The notes beneath the pieces are model-generated. The model was not told where the DNA came from. It did not search any database and saw nothing but the letters and a program-made list of their open reading frames with translations. A stretch of DNA of 64,000 nucleotides from Thalassomonas sp. M1454 (lineage in GTDB: Bacteria; Pseudomonadota; Gammaproteobacteria; Enterobacterales; Alteromonadaceae). The first letter of the stretch is position 1. Each line of letters opens with the position of its first letter. Made by a program: the position numbers and the translations under genes. Shown here piece by piece: positions 1 through 9,508 of this stretch. The stretch is from contig NZ_VKDD01000001.1 in the NCBI RefSeq assembly GCF_007097525.1, positions 135,554 to 199,553 on the forward strand, read 5' to 3'.

Positions 1-76
1 TGATAATCATAAATATGAATGCTAACTTTGATTATTAGCATTTAAATCAATAATTAATAAAAATAAGAATTTTCCT

Positions 77-862
77 GTGCGTATTTTTTTCTCTCTTGTT
101 ATTTTTGTTTCAACTCAAGCTTTTGCATTTAATGTAGACAAAGTCGCCATTGTAATCGATGATATTGGTTGGCGTGCTACAGATAAAACAGCGCTAAATT
201 TACCCAAGCAAGTTACCTTCTCAGTGTTACCACACACTCCTTTTGGACGAAGCCTTGCTGAGCAAAGCAATAAACAAAACCGAGAAGTTTTATTGCATGT
301 ACCTATGGAGTCTATTAATAACCGAACACTAGGTCCTGGGGCGCTTACCTCAAATATGGCAGAGGAAAGCGTACATCAAGTTTTAGCGGCTTCTATTGCT
401 GATATTCCCCATGTAATAGGCATTAACAATCATATGGGTAGCAAATTAACGCAGATGTCTGAGCCTATGTCATGGACGATGAATTTTTTAAAAGACAATG
501 ATTTGTTTTTTTTAGATTCTAAAACGAGTCAATATTCACAAGCTGAATATATAGCTCAGCAAGTAGGGATCCCAAGCTTGCATCGCCATATATTTTTAGA
601 TAATAAAATTGATGAACAATATATAGAAAAGCAATTTGAAAAACTTGTTCGTTCAAGTAAAAAATATGGCAATGTGATTGCTATAGCACACCCTCATCCA
701 GAAACCATTAAGGTTTTACAAAAGATGATCCCTGTATTAGCTAGCAATAATATTGAACTGGTAGCTATTTCTCAGTTACTGCCAACCGATCACCCAGTCA
801 GATTAGCCCAACAAGCGAAATCATTACCACAAAGTTCTGATGGTGAAAGCCTATTAGAGTAA
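77..862 (+). CDS. Divergent polysaccharide deacetylase family protein (YibQ-like), periplasmic
   Basis: The protein has 261 residues with a signal peptide (residues 1-17, ending STQAFA). A NodB-like fold is suggested by VIDDIG (26-31), the HVPMES segment (74-79), NHMGS (118-122), FLDS (145-148) and a late AHPHPE motif around 210. These match the divergent polysaccharide deacetylase (DUF610/YibQ) family, whose members are usually encoded beside the cell-wall hydrolase activator EnvC and a C-terminal processing protease; those partners would lie left of the window. The start is a GTG; no strong Shine-Dalgarno is visible, but the signal peptide begins right there. The biochemical activity of the family is unclear. 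Confident for family, not for function. Confidence 0.85.
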   Translation: MRIFFSLVIFVSTQAFAFNVDKVAIVIDDIGWRATDKTALNLPKQVTFSVLPHTPFGRSLAEQSNKQNREVLLHVPMESINNRTLGPGALTSNMAEESVHQVLAASIADIPHVIGINNHMGSKLTQMSEPMSWTMNFLKDNDLFFLDSKTSQYSQAEYIAQQVGIPSLHRHIFLDNKIDEQYIEKQFEKLVRSSKKYGNVIAIAHPHPETIKVLQKMIPVLASNNIELVAISQLLPTDHPVRLAQQAKSLPQSSDGESLLE

Positions 863-871
863 GCAAATAGC

Positions 872-1654
872 TTACTGCTTGCTAATAACGACCTCAATTC
901 CATTTGTTTGTAGAAGTTGATGTAAATATTTAACCGGGATTGCGTAAGTAATGCCACTGGGGTTACTTAATGCCGCTTCTTTACTTTGCTGGATAAAAGT
1001 TTTATTTATCACGGCAATGACCTCCCCTGAATCAGCTGAGTAAACGGGACTACCACTGTTGCCAGGGTAAGCAATCGCATCTAATTGATAGACAAGATAT
1101 GGATCCTTGAGAGTTTTAATCATTTCTGCAGTTAACTGATTTGTACTACCCGCAGGCACTATTACCGGCGTTATGCTCGATATAAACCCTTGATGAGTTA
1201 CAGGATATAGCCCCAACACGGCTCCAATAGGAAAGCCGGTAAAGGCAATTTTACTCCCTTCAGGAATAAATGGCTCTGGAGCTAATTTTAATGCAGGTAG
1301 TGAAAATTCTAGAAGTTCTAATACGGCTAGATCATAGGTTTGAGACTCTGCAACAAGTTTAACTTTATGCACCCGACTTAACTTACCGGTACCTGAAAAA
1401 ACAACCTGAGTCTGATTATTCTGTAATTTATCTTTAGGGGGTAGTACATGATAGTTAGTAACGATGTATTTGCCATTGCCTATAACAAATCCTGTGCCAT
1501 AAAGTTTATTCTGAGGGTGTTCATTAGCAGTAAAAATACCAACTCCGACAATAGCAGGCTTAATCTTTGCAATTGTTTCAACAATAGGCTCGGCAGCTAA
1601 AACCTTACTACTCAAAAAGCAAAATAGGGCAATAATGCTAACTGCTCGGCGCAT
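872..1654 (-). CDS. Secreted trypsin-like serine protease
   Basis: The protein has 260 residues and a signal peptide cut near residue 21 (VLAAE). The catalytic triad of an S1/HtrA-type protease is visible: His69 in TNYHV, Asp108 in YDLAVL and Ser200 in PGNSGSP. No PDZ domain follows, so it is shorter than DegP/DegS. It starts only 6 bases after the end of prsT and is read in the same direction, so the two probably share a transcript. A trypsin-like peptidase next to PrsT recurs in exosortase-A loci as I recall them. A role in maturing or quality-controlling surface proteins is an inference. It converges with the upstream plus-strand gene with a 9-base gap. Confidence 0.85.
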   Translation of the reverse strand: MRRAVSIIALFCFLSSKVLAAEPIVETIAKIKPAIVGVGIFTANEHPQNKLYGTGFVIGNGKYIVTNYHVLPPKDKLQNNQTQVVFSGTGKLSRVHKVKLVAESQTYDLAVLELLEFSLPALKLAPEPFIPEGSKIAFTGFPIGAVLGLYPVTHQGFISSITPVIVPAGSTNQLTAEMIKTLKDPYLVYQLDAIAYPGNSGSPVYSADSGEVIAVINKTFIQQSKEAALSNPSGITYAIPVKYLHQLLQTNGIEVVISKQ

Positions 1655-1660
1655 CTAAAA

Positions 1661-4423
1661 TTACCCTTTTGAAGAAGCGATAAGATTAATCAATTCTTGT
1701 TTTTCAGAACTATTTTCTAAATTGTCTAATACTGCTTGTGCTTGGCTGAGTTTACTCAAATGGATCAAGGCCTCAGCATAGTGCAAAGAAACAGATACTT
1801 CGTTAGGTAGCTTTTCTAAAACCTTTACAAGAATAGATTCAGCCTCTTCATAGTTGCCCAATTTCATTTGTGCCACAGCCAGAGTATCTAGCACTTGTGG
1901 CTGGTCTGGGGCTAATGCAACGGCTTTCTGCGCACTTTCTAATCCCAATTGGTAATCATTAACCAAAAGAGCTGACCAAGCTAGATTATTTAACACGACA
2001 TAGTTATTCGGGTTATCCTTGGCCAGTTTTTGATAATAAGCTAACGATTGCTCAGGGTTATTATCAACATTCAGCTCAGCTCGTAAATTTTCTAACGACG
2101 GTGTTATGCCGAATTCATTAATACTTTTTTCAACAATTGTCAGTGCTTCAACCCTATTTCCAGACTTTTGCAAGACTTGCGCAAATAACAAACTATTATT
2201 GTAATCAGGATTTAAGGAATACAACTGTCTTGCATATTTCAATGATGCATCTAACTCGCCAACTTGCCCATGATATTTGGTTTTTAATGCTAAGTATTTT
2301 GATGGGTTAACTTTTGTTTCATCTATCTTATCTAGTGTTAGTTTTGCTTGGGCAAAGGATTTAGTTTTCAATAGATAATGTACTTCATATAAACGCAGCT
2401 CAGCTCTGGCCGGAAAGATAGTTTGCGACTTCTTCACTTGCGTAAAAGCTTGTTGAAAATTTCCTTGCGCTTCATATACTGAGAGTAAGCCGACGTGTGC
2501 TGAAAATAAATTAGGGGCAATAGTAGTTAATTGTTTAAAAATACGTTCAGATAATTCAAATTGACTGTTTGCTAAGGCAAGCGTGCCATATAAGGTTAAA
2601 TAAGTTTGGTTTTGATATTGCGAAGACTCTAGTTTCGCTAATAATTCCATTGCTTGTTCAGCTTTACCATTTTTGACTAAAATTTTAGCCTTACTTAGCT
2701 GTAATGATACTTGCTCAGGATTGTTAATAATTAATGAATCAATAACCTTAATAGCTTGTAACTCATCATCTAACTTATCACTAATATTAACTACCAAGCG
2801 CAGGCCCCCCTCATGTGTAGGGTTCAACTCTAATAGTTGTTTTAAATAATTAAACGCTGATTGATATTGTTTATTATTTACATCTAAAGCCGCTAAATTA
2901 TATAAGCCCCCCAAACTATCAGGTACTTGTTGCAATGCCATTTTGAATGACTTTTTAGCCTCAACAGTATTTCCCTGCTTTCTCCACACTAAACCTTGGG
3001 CTAGGTAGCCACCATCTTTTTTAGGAAATTCATTAATCCAAACATTGGCTACTTTCATCGCCTCTGCATATTTAGCATTGCGTAAATAATTATAAAGTAG
3101 AGCCAGGCGAGCGTTATCGTAGTCAGGATCTAATGAAATAGCTTGCTCTAAGTCTTTGATACCGCCGGCATCATTCACTGAAAGTTTAAACACGCCTCGT
3201 TTGCTTAGTAAACGACTGTCAGTACTTTCAATACTGTCCATACGCTTAATATATTCTTGAGCTTTTTCTCTATCACCAGTACGAATAAGGGCGACACTTG
3301 CATTTGCAAGTAATGAGAATTCATCTTCAGTTAAATCTTCAATTGCATCTATTACGGCAATAGCTTCTTCGGTATAACCTAAGCGTAGCTTCACTGTGGT
3401 TAGTATTTGATGGGCAAAATGACTTGGCGGCAAGCGAGATTCAATTAATGCTAAATGATGAAAAGCCATTTCATCGTTACCTGATTGATAAAACCCTAAC
3501 CCCGCAATTAAGTTAGACTTAAATAGGCCAGGTTGATTAGTTAAAGCAATACCAGCATATTCTGCAGCTTCTTTATACTGGCCTTGGCGTAAGCTAATTT
3601 CAGCTTTAAGTTCATTGGCAAACCATGCATTAGGAAACATTGATAATAAGAAATCAGTTTGTTTTTCAGCATCAACTATTCTATTAACCTGCAATAAGGT
3701 AGAAATATAAGTTAACCGCACAAGATAATTATATTGGAAATTTTCAATGTAATTTTCAAGTAGATCAATTGCCATATCATGCTGATTATTCACTATATAC
3801 AAGTTAGCTAATAATAACTGCGCGTCTTTAAACTCGGAGTCTTCAGCCATTAGTGTTTTCGCCATAGCAATGGCTTGCTCAACTTGATCGTTATTACCAG
3901 CAACCCACACTTTCGCTAACTTATAATAAAAATTATCGACTAAATCACTTTGTAAGCTTTCTGCTAATAACGCTTGCCCTTGTTGTGGCATACCAAGGTA
4001 GCTAAGGCCGATGCCAGAAATTGCATTGACTTCTATTTGGGTTGCTTTTGCAAGACTTACTTGTTGTTTGTTTTGATCCACTAAACCATTACTATCGCCC
4101 ACAAACAGATCGCAGCGAACTAGCAATGGCTGAATTAAGTTCAAATCAAAGCCTAATTCCAATGCTCTATTTAATTCTTTCTTAGCGCCGTTAATCTCAC
4201 CATTTAATAAATAGCTCTTACCTAATAAATAACGACTTTCTGTATCATCTGGCTTGTTTTGCAAGGCATTCTTAAGAGAGATTATTGCTGTTTTATAATC
4301 ATTATCAGCCATGCTTTGTTTTGCATCTAATTGATGTTCTTCTAATGATTTTGATACGTCACAGGCAGACAAAGTAAGCAGGCTAGAGAAAATAATAGCA
4401 GGATAGATCAGTGAAACTCTCAT
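1661..4423 (-). CDS. prsT: XrtA/PEP-CTERM system TPR-repeat lipoprotein PrsT
   Basis: This is a long TPR protein (about 920 residues) of the PrsT family, which accompanies exosortase A. The signal peptide ends in a lipobox (LSAC), so it is probably lipid-anchored in the periplasm. TPR-like 34-residue units run over almost the whole length, for example DNDYKTAIISLKNAL near the N-terminus and GNYEEAESILVKVL near the C-terminus. An upstream in-frame ATG at 4468 would add 15 residues before a poor signal peptide. I prefer the ATG at 4423 because a GGGAG Shine-Dalgarno sits 6 bases upstream and gives a normal lipoprotein signal. It is proposed to act in polysaccharide or protein assembly at the envelope; its exact role is not established. 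Confidence 0.9.
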   Translation of the reverse strand: MRVSLIYPAIIFSSLLTLSACDVSKSLEEHQLDAKQSMADNDYKTAIISLKNALQNKPDDTESRYLLGKSYLLNGEINGAKKELNRALELGFDLNLIQPLLVRCDLFVGDSNGLVDQNKQQVSLAKATQIEVNAISGIGLSYLGMPQQGQALLAESLQSDLVDNFYYKLAKVWVAGNNDQVEQAIAMAKTLMAEDSEFKDAQLLLANLYIVNNQHDMAIDLLENYIENFQYNYLVRLTYISTLLQVNRIVDAEKQTDFLLSMFPNAWFANELKAEISLRQGQYKEAAEYAGIALTNQPGLFKSNLIAGLGFYQSGNDEMAFHHLALIESRLPPSHFAHQILTTVKLRLGYTEEAIAVIDAIEDLTEDEFSLLANASVALIRTGDREKAQEYIKRMDSIESTDSRLLSKRGVFKLSVNDAGGIKDLEQAISLDPDYDNARLALLYNYLRNAKYAEAMKVANVWINEFPKKDGGYLAQGLVWRKQGNTVEAKKSFKMALQQVPDSLGGLYNLAALDVNNKQYQSAFNYLKQLLELNPTHEGGLRLVVNISDKLDDELQAIKVIDSLIINNPEQVSLQLSKAKILVKNGKAEQAMELLAKLESSQYQNQTYLTLYGTLALANSQFELSERIFKQLTTIAPNLFSAHVGLLSVYEAQGNFQQAFTQVKKSQTIFPARAELRLYEVHYLLKTKSFAQAKLTLDKIDETKVNPSKYLALKTKYHGQVGELDASLKYARQLYSLNPDYNNSLLFAQVLQKSGNRVEALTIVEKSINEFGITPSLENLRAELNVDNNPEQSLAYYQKLAKDNPNNYVVLNNLAWSALLVNDYQLGLESAQKAVALAPDQPQVLDTLAVAQMKLGNYEEAESILVKVLEKLPNEVSVSLHYAEALIHLSKLSQAQAVLDNLENSSEKQELINLIASSKG

Positions 4424-4671
4424 TATAACTCCCTTGATAATGATCGAGCGCTCTATTGGATTGCGCATTTATTGTTCAAATAATCTACTAAGTATAGAAG
4501 AATAATTAAAAAGTACAGGCCGATGAATAAATAAATTAATTTGATATAACACGCTAATTTAAAAATCATTTTTACCAATTTCAATAAATGCATCTACACT
4601 ATAATTGGTCATAAAAAAAACATATAAAAGCCGGGTAAAATGCGCAGAATCTACTTTAGGTATCACTTAAT

Positions 4672-5709
4672 TTGCAAATAATAAGTTTAACATCTAAACA
4701 TTATTCATTATGGGATGAGTACGTTAAAAAACATAATCAGGCATCCCCATACCACCTGCTTGCCTACAAAAACACCTTAGAGACAACTTATAAATTAACT
4801 TGTCCTTATTTACTTGCTATTGAAAACGATAGTGTTGTTGGCGTACTACCTATAGCAATTTTTAAAACTATATTTGGCAAAAAAAGTTACTGCTCACTCC
4901 CTTATTGTGATATCGGTGGAGCGTTAACTAACTCCCGCAAAATAACAAACAAGCTACTATCTTCAGCCGAAAAGCAAATGGCTGAGCAAAATATTAAGCA
5001 ATGGCAGTTACGTGACAGTGCAAGCTTACCATTGAAACCTGAAGCAGAAATTATCGAGGGAAGTAAAGTTAGAATGATTCTAGCTTTGCCAGATAGTCGC
5101 GATGAACTTTGGAGTGGATTTAAAGCAAAGGTTCGTAGTCAGGTCAGAAAGGCAGAAAAAAATAAGTTAACTTGTGAAGTTAATCAAGATTCCAGTTTAA
5201 GCGAGTTTTATGATGTCTACTGTAAAAATATGAGGGCGCTTGGCTCACCCGTACATACATTTACTTGGTTTGAAGGTATCAACAATCATTACCAAAAAAA
5301 TGTCCACATTGTGATTGTGAAACTAAATGAACAAGCTATTGCAGGAGGTATGATAATTAATTCAAAACAAGTTTGTAGCGTACCTTGGGCGTCAAGTTTA
5401 CGAGAGTTCAACCATACCAATGCTAATATGCTGTTATATTTTAATATGCTTAATATTGCCATAGAGCAAGGCTGTAACTATTTCGATTTTGGCCGTTCTA
5501 GCTTTGGCCAAAACACTTTTAAGTTTAAAAAACAATGGGGGGCTCAAGCACTACCTTTAGCTTGGCAAACAAGGCCTTATAGCAATATATCTAACCCTGC
5601 AGCCACACTCTCTACTTATCGAAATATAATCGCCAAGCTTTGGTCATTCTTACCTTTGGCTGCTACTAATTACATTGGCAGCAAAGTAAGGCGATATATT
5701 AGCTTGTAG
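4672..5709 (+). CDS. FemAB-related protein, XrtA/PEP-CTERM system-associated (GNAT fold)
   Basis: The protein has 345 residues with the double-GNAT architecture of FemAB-like aminoacyl or acyl transferases. The basic segment KVRSQVRKAEK (153-163) is typical of the exosortase-associated FemAB group, and NYFDFGRSSFG near residue 270 is the conserved C-terminal motif. Family knowledge places this gene in exosortase-A polysaccharide loci; the substrate is unknown and could be an amino sugar of the repeat unit. The start is a TTG with an AGG 11 bases upstream; no better start is visible. Its last 11 bases overlap the end of the convergent acetyltransferase gene. Confidence 0.87.
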   Translation: MQIISLTSKHYSLWDEYVKKHNQASPYHLLAYKNTLETTYKLTCPYLLAIENDSVVGVLPIAIFKTIFGKKSYCSLPYCDIGGALTNSRKITNKLLSSAEKQMAEQNIKQWQLRDSASLPLKPEAEIIEGSKVRMILALPDSRDELWSGFKAKVRSQVRKAEKNKLTCEVNQDSSLSEFYDVYCKNMRALGSPVHTFTWFEGINNHYQKNVHIVIVKLNEQAIAGGMIINSKQVCSVPWASSLREFNHTNANMLLYFNMLNIAIEQGCNYFDFGRSSFGQNTFKFKKQWGAQALPLAWQTRPYSNISNPAATLSTYRNIIAKLWSFLPLAATNYIGSKVRRYISL

Positions 5710-6781
5710 AAATAAATACAGATTTTATCTTGCGAGCAAATTGTTCAATAATTAACAGTACAGAATTTTTGTAATAACAGCGCATACTTTGTGAGTATTT
5801 TTGATTCGACAGTGAGCGTTTATATTGGTAATCGCCTAACAAGAAGTCATATGATGTCATACCTATGCTTTGATAATATTTTATAGCCCAACTATGAAGT
5901 ACATTACCTATATTTATATTGGGCAGAGCATCCGTATCAATAGCACTTAAATAAAAATATACCTTATTACCTTCAACAAAATTTAATAAATAGCCGATAT
6001 CTTTATTATCTATTTGTAACTTGATTAATTGCGCACTTATTTGCTTGTTACTTTTAATAAGCGCCCTGATAAATTGATAAAAGTGCTCATTGCTAAAACC
6101 ACTTGGCGGGTTATGATTTTGCCAGCGTTTTATATGCCAATTAGCAATAGTGGGTAATGCTTTTATAATTTCATCTGAATTAGTTATATGGGCAAAATTT
6201 ACTTTTCCGAATAGCTCTAGCTCACGTTGATTCTTACTTAGTTTTTGACGTGTGTTTTTAGATAAGCTTTGTTCAAAACATTGCTCTTGTATTTGAGCAA
6301 AGTTAACTCGATAACCAACTAACTCGATAATCCTGCGTTTATTAACAGCTGATAAACTACTAGCTTCTAATTCATCCTCAGCCGCCATGCCAATGCTCAG
6401 TTCATGCCAATGTTGTGAATTAGCAAGAGCCGTGAGTAATGCTTCTTTAGCAGGCTTATTGATAGCTAAAATATCATTATACTCAATCCAACACTGATCA
6501 ACTTTTTGCACGCCCGCTTTGTTAAGGTGCCATTGCTTCACCGTAAAAAATTTAAATATCTTGCGACTAGATTGGCCAATTAATGCGATGGCAACAAGCT
6601 GATTGTTTTCTTTGGCCTCAACAATAAAAAGTTCACCATCAAAACTCAGCAACCAACTTGAAATCCAATCCCAGGATAAAAAAAAGTTACACTCCACTTT
6701 TGTCGATATTGTTAGCCAATTCTCGCCGAGCGTTTGATGGAGTTGCTTTTGATACGGTGTAAAGGTAACAGTGATTGCCAT
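5699..6781 (-). CDS. GNAT family N-acetyltransferase (BcsL/Acetyltransf_6-like)
   Basis: The protein has 360 residues and no signal peptide. The segment KNTRQKLSKNQREL near residue 180 is followed by an acetyl-CoA-binding-type second half ending in YDFLLGDYQYKRSLS. This pattern is shared with cellulose-biosynthesis BcsL-like and other Acetyltransf_6 proteins that acylate sugars or lipids on the cytoplasmic side. It converges on the FemAB-like gene with an 11-base overlap of coding ends, and it diverges from the RIFT-barrel gene across a 113-base gap that carries promoter signals. Acylation of the exopolysaccharide or its precursor is inferred from context. Confidence 0.75.
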   Translation of the reverse strand: MAITVTFTPYQKQLHQTLGENWLTISTKVECNFFLSWDWISSWLLSFDGELFIVEAKENNQLVAIALIGQSSRKIFKFFTVKQWHLNKAGVQKVDQCWIEYNDILAINKPAKEALLTALANSQHWHELSIGMAAEDELEASSLSAVNKRRIIELVGYRVNFAQIQEQCFEQSLSKNTRQKLSKNQRELELFGKVNFAHITNSDEIIKALPTIANWHIKRWQNHNPPSGFSNEHFYQFIRALIKSNKQISAQLIKLQIDNKDIGYLLNFVEGNKVYFYLSAIDTDALPNINIGNVLHSWAIKYYQSIGMTSYDFLLGDYQYKRSLSNQKYSQSMRCYYKNSVLLIIEQFARKIKSVFISTS

Positions 6782-6820
6782 TTTATTGTTTTTTGTTCAC
6801 TTGATTAGTTTGCTAAAAAA

Positions 6821-6849
6821 TTGACTTTTAAGGATTTTAATCCTAATTA
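6821..6849 (+). promoter_or_regulatory. Promoter with a perfect dyad in its spacer, upstream of the RIFT-barrel gene
   Basis: A TTGACT -35 box (6821-6826) and a TAATTA -10-like box (6844-6849) are 17 bases apart. The spacer contains the perfect inverted repeat AGGATTTTAATCCT (6831-6844). A dyad between the two boxes is where a repressor or MerR-like regulator would bind. It lies 46 bases before the ATG of the next gene. Functional assignment is inference from spacing. Confidence 0.45.
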
Positions 6850-6894
6850 AATACAAAGACCCAATAACAATAAATAGTAGTTCATTTCTTACTG

Positions 6895-9507
6895 ATGTTC
6901 GAAGTTCCATTAAATATTAATGAAAAAGACGCCTTTGACCGTAGCAATAGTTTTGTAAAACTATCATTTCCGATCGCCCTAAATAAAGTGCAATCTGAAG
7001 CTGAATTAGTATTAATTAATGAGCAAAACAAAGTGGTTGAAGCTCATTTTTCAAGCTTAGTAAAATGGCAAAACAACTCTCTAAAATGGGTTGAGGTAAG
7101 TTTCTTTATTGATCTAGACGCTAACAAATCTATAGCATTAAAAGTTGTCAAAAGCAGTGAGTACAGCGGTATCATTACCGATACACTTGCAACAGGTAAA
7201 CTTGAATTATTTGATGAATTGGACCATTACACTGTAAAAGTTAATGAGTCGAATTACTGTTTGTCAAAACACCATTTGGGATTATTACAACAGAGCCAAA
7301 ATGACAAAAACGACTATAAACAAGCAATTGATTCATTCGAGTTAGCAGATGAAAACAACAAGCTTTTTTCGCCGTCGATAAACTCAGTAAAGGTGACCAA
7401 ACATACTTCTTTAGAGTTGGTCATTAATTATCAAGGCATATGGAAAAATAAGCATAAAGCATCGGCCATTGAATTTAATTTCAGCTTTAGTTTTTATAAA
7501 AATAGTAGCCGTGTAAAACACAATTTTAGCATTCATAACCCTTTACCTATGTTGCATCATAAAGGGAAATGGGACTTAGGCAATGAGAATTCATTTTTAT
7601 TTAATTCGCTTGTTTGTAAAGCAAATACTGTGCATAAAAGCACTGTTGAATATAAGTTAGACGGCAATAAGCCTTGGCAAAACTGCGCGACAAATTCACT
7701 TTCTATATTTCAAGCAAGCAGTGGCGGAAAAAATTGGCAGAGTAAAAATCACATCGACTCTAAAGGCAAATTAGCTTTAGAATTTTCAGGCTATAAAGTC
7801 AGTGATGGCGATAAATCATCGATTCATCAAGGACGATCATCGCCAATAATTAAATGTTCAAATGCCAAGCAAAGTGCGGCCTATGCTATTGATGATTTTT
7901 GGCAAAACTTTCCAACATCTATCGCTTGCAATCAACATAATATAGAGTTTGGTTTATTCCCAAAAGATCATTCTTATGGCTATGAACTACAACCAGGAGA
8001 AAAGAAAAGCTACACCTTTCAGGTTGATTTTAACTGCCAAGAAAATAACCGAGAATTTTATCTAAAACCTTTGCTATGCAATATTGATACTCAATATTTA
8101 ACGAGTACCAATGCCATTCCTTACCTCATTACATCAGAGCATCAGTCAAGCCTGCACAAACTTATTAATTCAGGGATTGATTCAGATAATGACTTCTTTG
8201 TTAAGCGCGAAAAAATTGATGAATTTGGTTGGAGAAATTTTGGCGATATTTTTGCTGATCACGAAACTTTAGAAACTAATTACGCTACAGAATTAATTTC
8301 CCATTACAACAATCAGTATGATCCTTTATATGGGTTTATTTATCAGTTTTTAAAAACCAAAGATCAGCGCTGGTGGACATTGGCACAAGATCTTGCACAG
8401 CACATTAAAGATATTGATATTTACCATACCGAAAAAGACAAAGCACATTACAACAACGGGTTATTTTGGCATACCGATCACTATTTATCTGCCGAAACAG
8501 CTACCCATAGAACCTATTCAGCCTTACAAAAAAGTAATGCCTATCAAGACCATGCCGGCGGCGGCGGTCCGGGTACTAATCACTGTTACACCACAGGTTT
8601 AATGCTACATTATTTATTAACAGGTGATCAAAGCTCTAAAGATGCGGTATTACAATTAAGTCAATGGATCACTAATGTATTTGAAGGCACAGGTACATTT
8701 GGGGAAATGTTAGTCGCTTTAAAAAATAACAACCGAGCAGACTTAAAAAACACTCTTAAGCAACAGTATCCACTAGATCGAGGTACAGGAAACTATGTTT
8801 CAACTCTTATTGATAGTTTTGAGTTAACTAGCAAGCAAAGTTATTTAGATAAAGCAGGGTTAGTGATTAAACAAACCATTAGCCACTTTGATGATATTAA
8901 TAAGCGCGATTTACTTAATGTTGAAGAGTCTTGGTTTTATACTATTTTTCTGCAATCTGTATACAAATACCTGTTAATTAAAGAAAGTATCACTCAGTTT
9001 GACCATTGCTTTTATTTGATAAAAAAATCTTTCATGCATTACTGTCATTGGATGTTAGATAATGAATATCCTTATTTAGATAAACCTGAAATTCTTGAGT
9101 ACCCTAATCACACATGGACAGCACAAGATATAAGAAAAGCCAACATCCTTTATATGGCATTTTACTTTGCAGAGGATAAAACAAGCGCACAAGCCTATAA
9201 AGCTAAAGCAGACTTTTTCTATCAATATGTAGTGCATACTTTAGAGCATGAACCTTCAAGAACTGTAACTAGAATATTAGCCATTTTAATGCAAAATGAT
9301 GGCATCAAAGAGTTTGTAAAAAGCAATAAATGTAAAGCGCCAAAGTATAATCTTATGGTTCAACAAACGATAAAACCATCACAAACTAAACAGTTTTTAC
9401 TCAACGTTTTAACTGCCTTTGAACAAACTTCAATTAAAAAAGAATTTTTTTGGCTACGCACCCTATCGACTAAATTGAACTGTTTTTTAATTAAGGCAGG
9501 ACTTTAA
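6895..9507 (+). CDS. PcRGLX/YetA-like protein with N-terminal RIFT-barrel domain
   Basis: The protein has 870 residues and no signal peptide. The N-terminus (about 1-90: FVKLSFPIALNKV, then WQNNSLKWVEVSF) looks like the RIFT-barrel domain of exo-rhamnogalacturonan lyase (PcRGLX) and YetA-like proteins. A beta-sandwich-like middle (about 100-370) and an alpha-helical toroid-like C-terminal half with DHAGGGGPGTNHCY around residue 555 follow. In characterised relatives these three domains form a polysaccharide lyase or hydrolase-like enzyme. Here it is the first gene of the plus-strand run that continues into glycosyltransferases one base after its stop. It may remodel or depolymerise the polymer, or be a non-catalytic epimerase-like protein. 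Its lack of an export signal is odd for a depolymerase. Family call is from pattern memory and is moderately sure. Confidence 0.6.
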   Translation: MFEVPLNINEKDAFDRSNSFVKLSFPIALNKVQSEAELVLINEQNKVVEAHFSSLVKWQNNSLKWVEVSFFIDLDANKSIALKVVKSSEYSGIITDTLATGKLELFDELDHYTVKVNESNYCLSKHHLGLLQQSQNDKNDYKQAIDSFELADENNKLFSPSINSVKVTKHTSLELVINYQGIWKNKHKASAIEFNFSFSFYKNSSRVKHNFSIHNPLPMLHHKGKWDLGNENSFLFNSLVCKANTVHKSTVEYKLDGNKPWQNCATNSLSIFQASSGGKNWQSKNHIDSKGKLALEFSGYKVSDGDKSSIHQGRSSPIIKCSNAKQSAAYAIDDFWQNFPTSIACNQHNIEFGLFPKDHSYGYELQPGEKKSYTFQVDFNCQENNREFYLKPLLCNIDTQYLTSTNAIPYLITSEHQSSLHKLINSGIDSDNDFFVKREKIDEFGWRNFGDIFADHETLETNYATELISHYNNQYDPLYGFIYQFLKTKDQRWWTLAQDLAQHIKDIDIYHTEKDKAHYNNGLFWHTDHYLSAETATHRTYSALQKSNAYQDHAGGGGPGTNHCYTTGLMLHYLLTGDQSSKDAVLQLSQWITNVFEGTGTFGEMLVALKNNNRADLKNTLKQQYPLDRGTGNYVSTLIDSFELTSKQSYLDKAGLVIKQTISHFDDINKRDLLNVEESWFYTIFLQSVYKYLLIKESITQFDHCFYLIKKSFMHYCHWMLDNEYPYLDKPEILEYPNHTWTAQDIRKANILYMAFYFAEDKTSAQAYKAKADFFYQYVVHTLEHEPSRTVTRILAILMQNDGIKEFVKSNKCKAPKYNLMVQQTIKPSQTKQFLLNVLTAFEQTSIKKEFFWLRTLSTKLNCFLIKAGL

Positions 9508-9508
9508 T

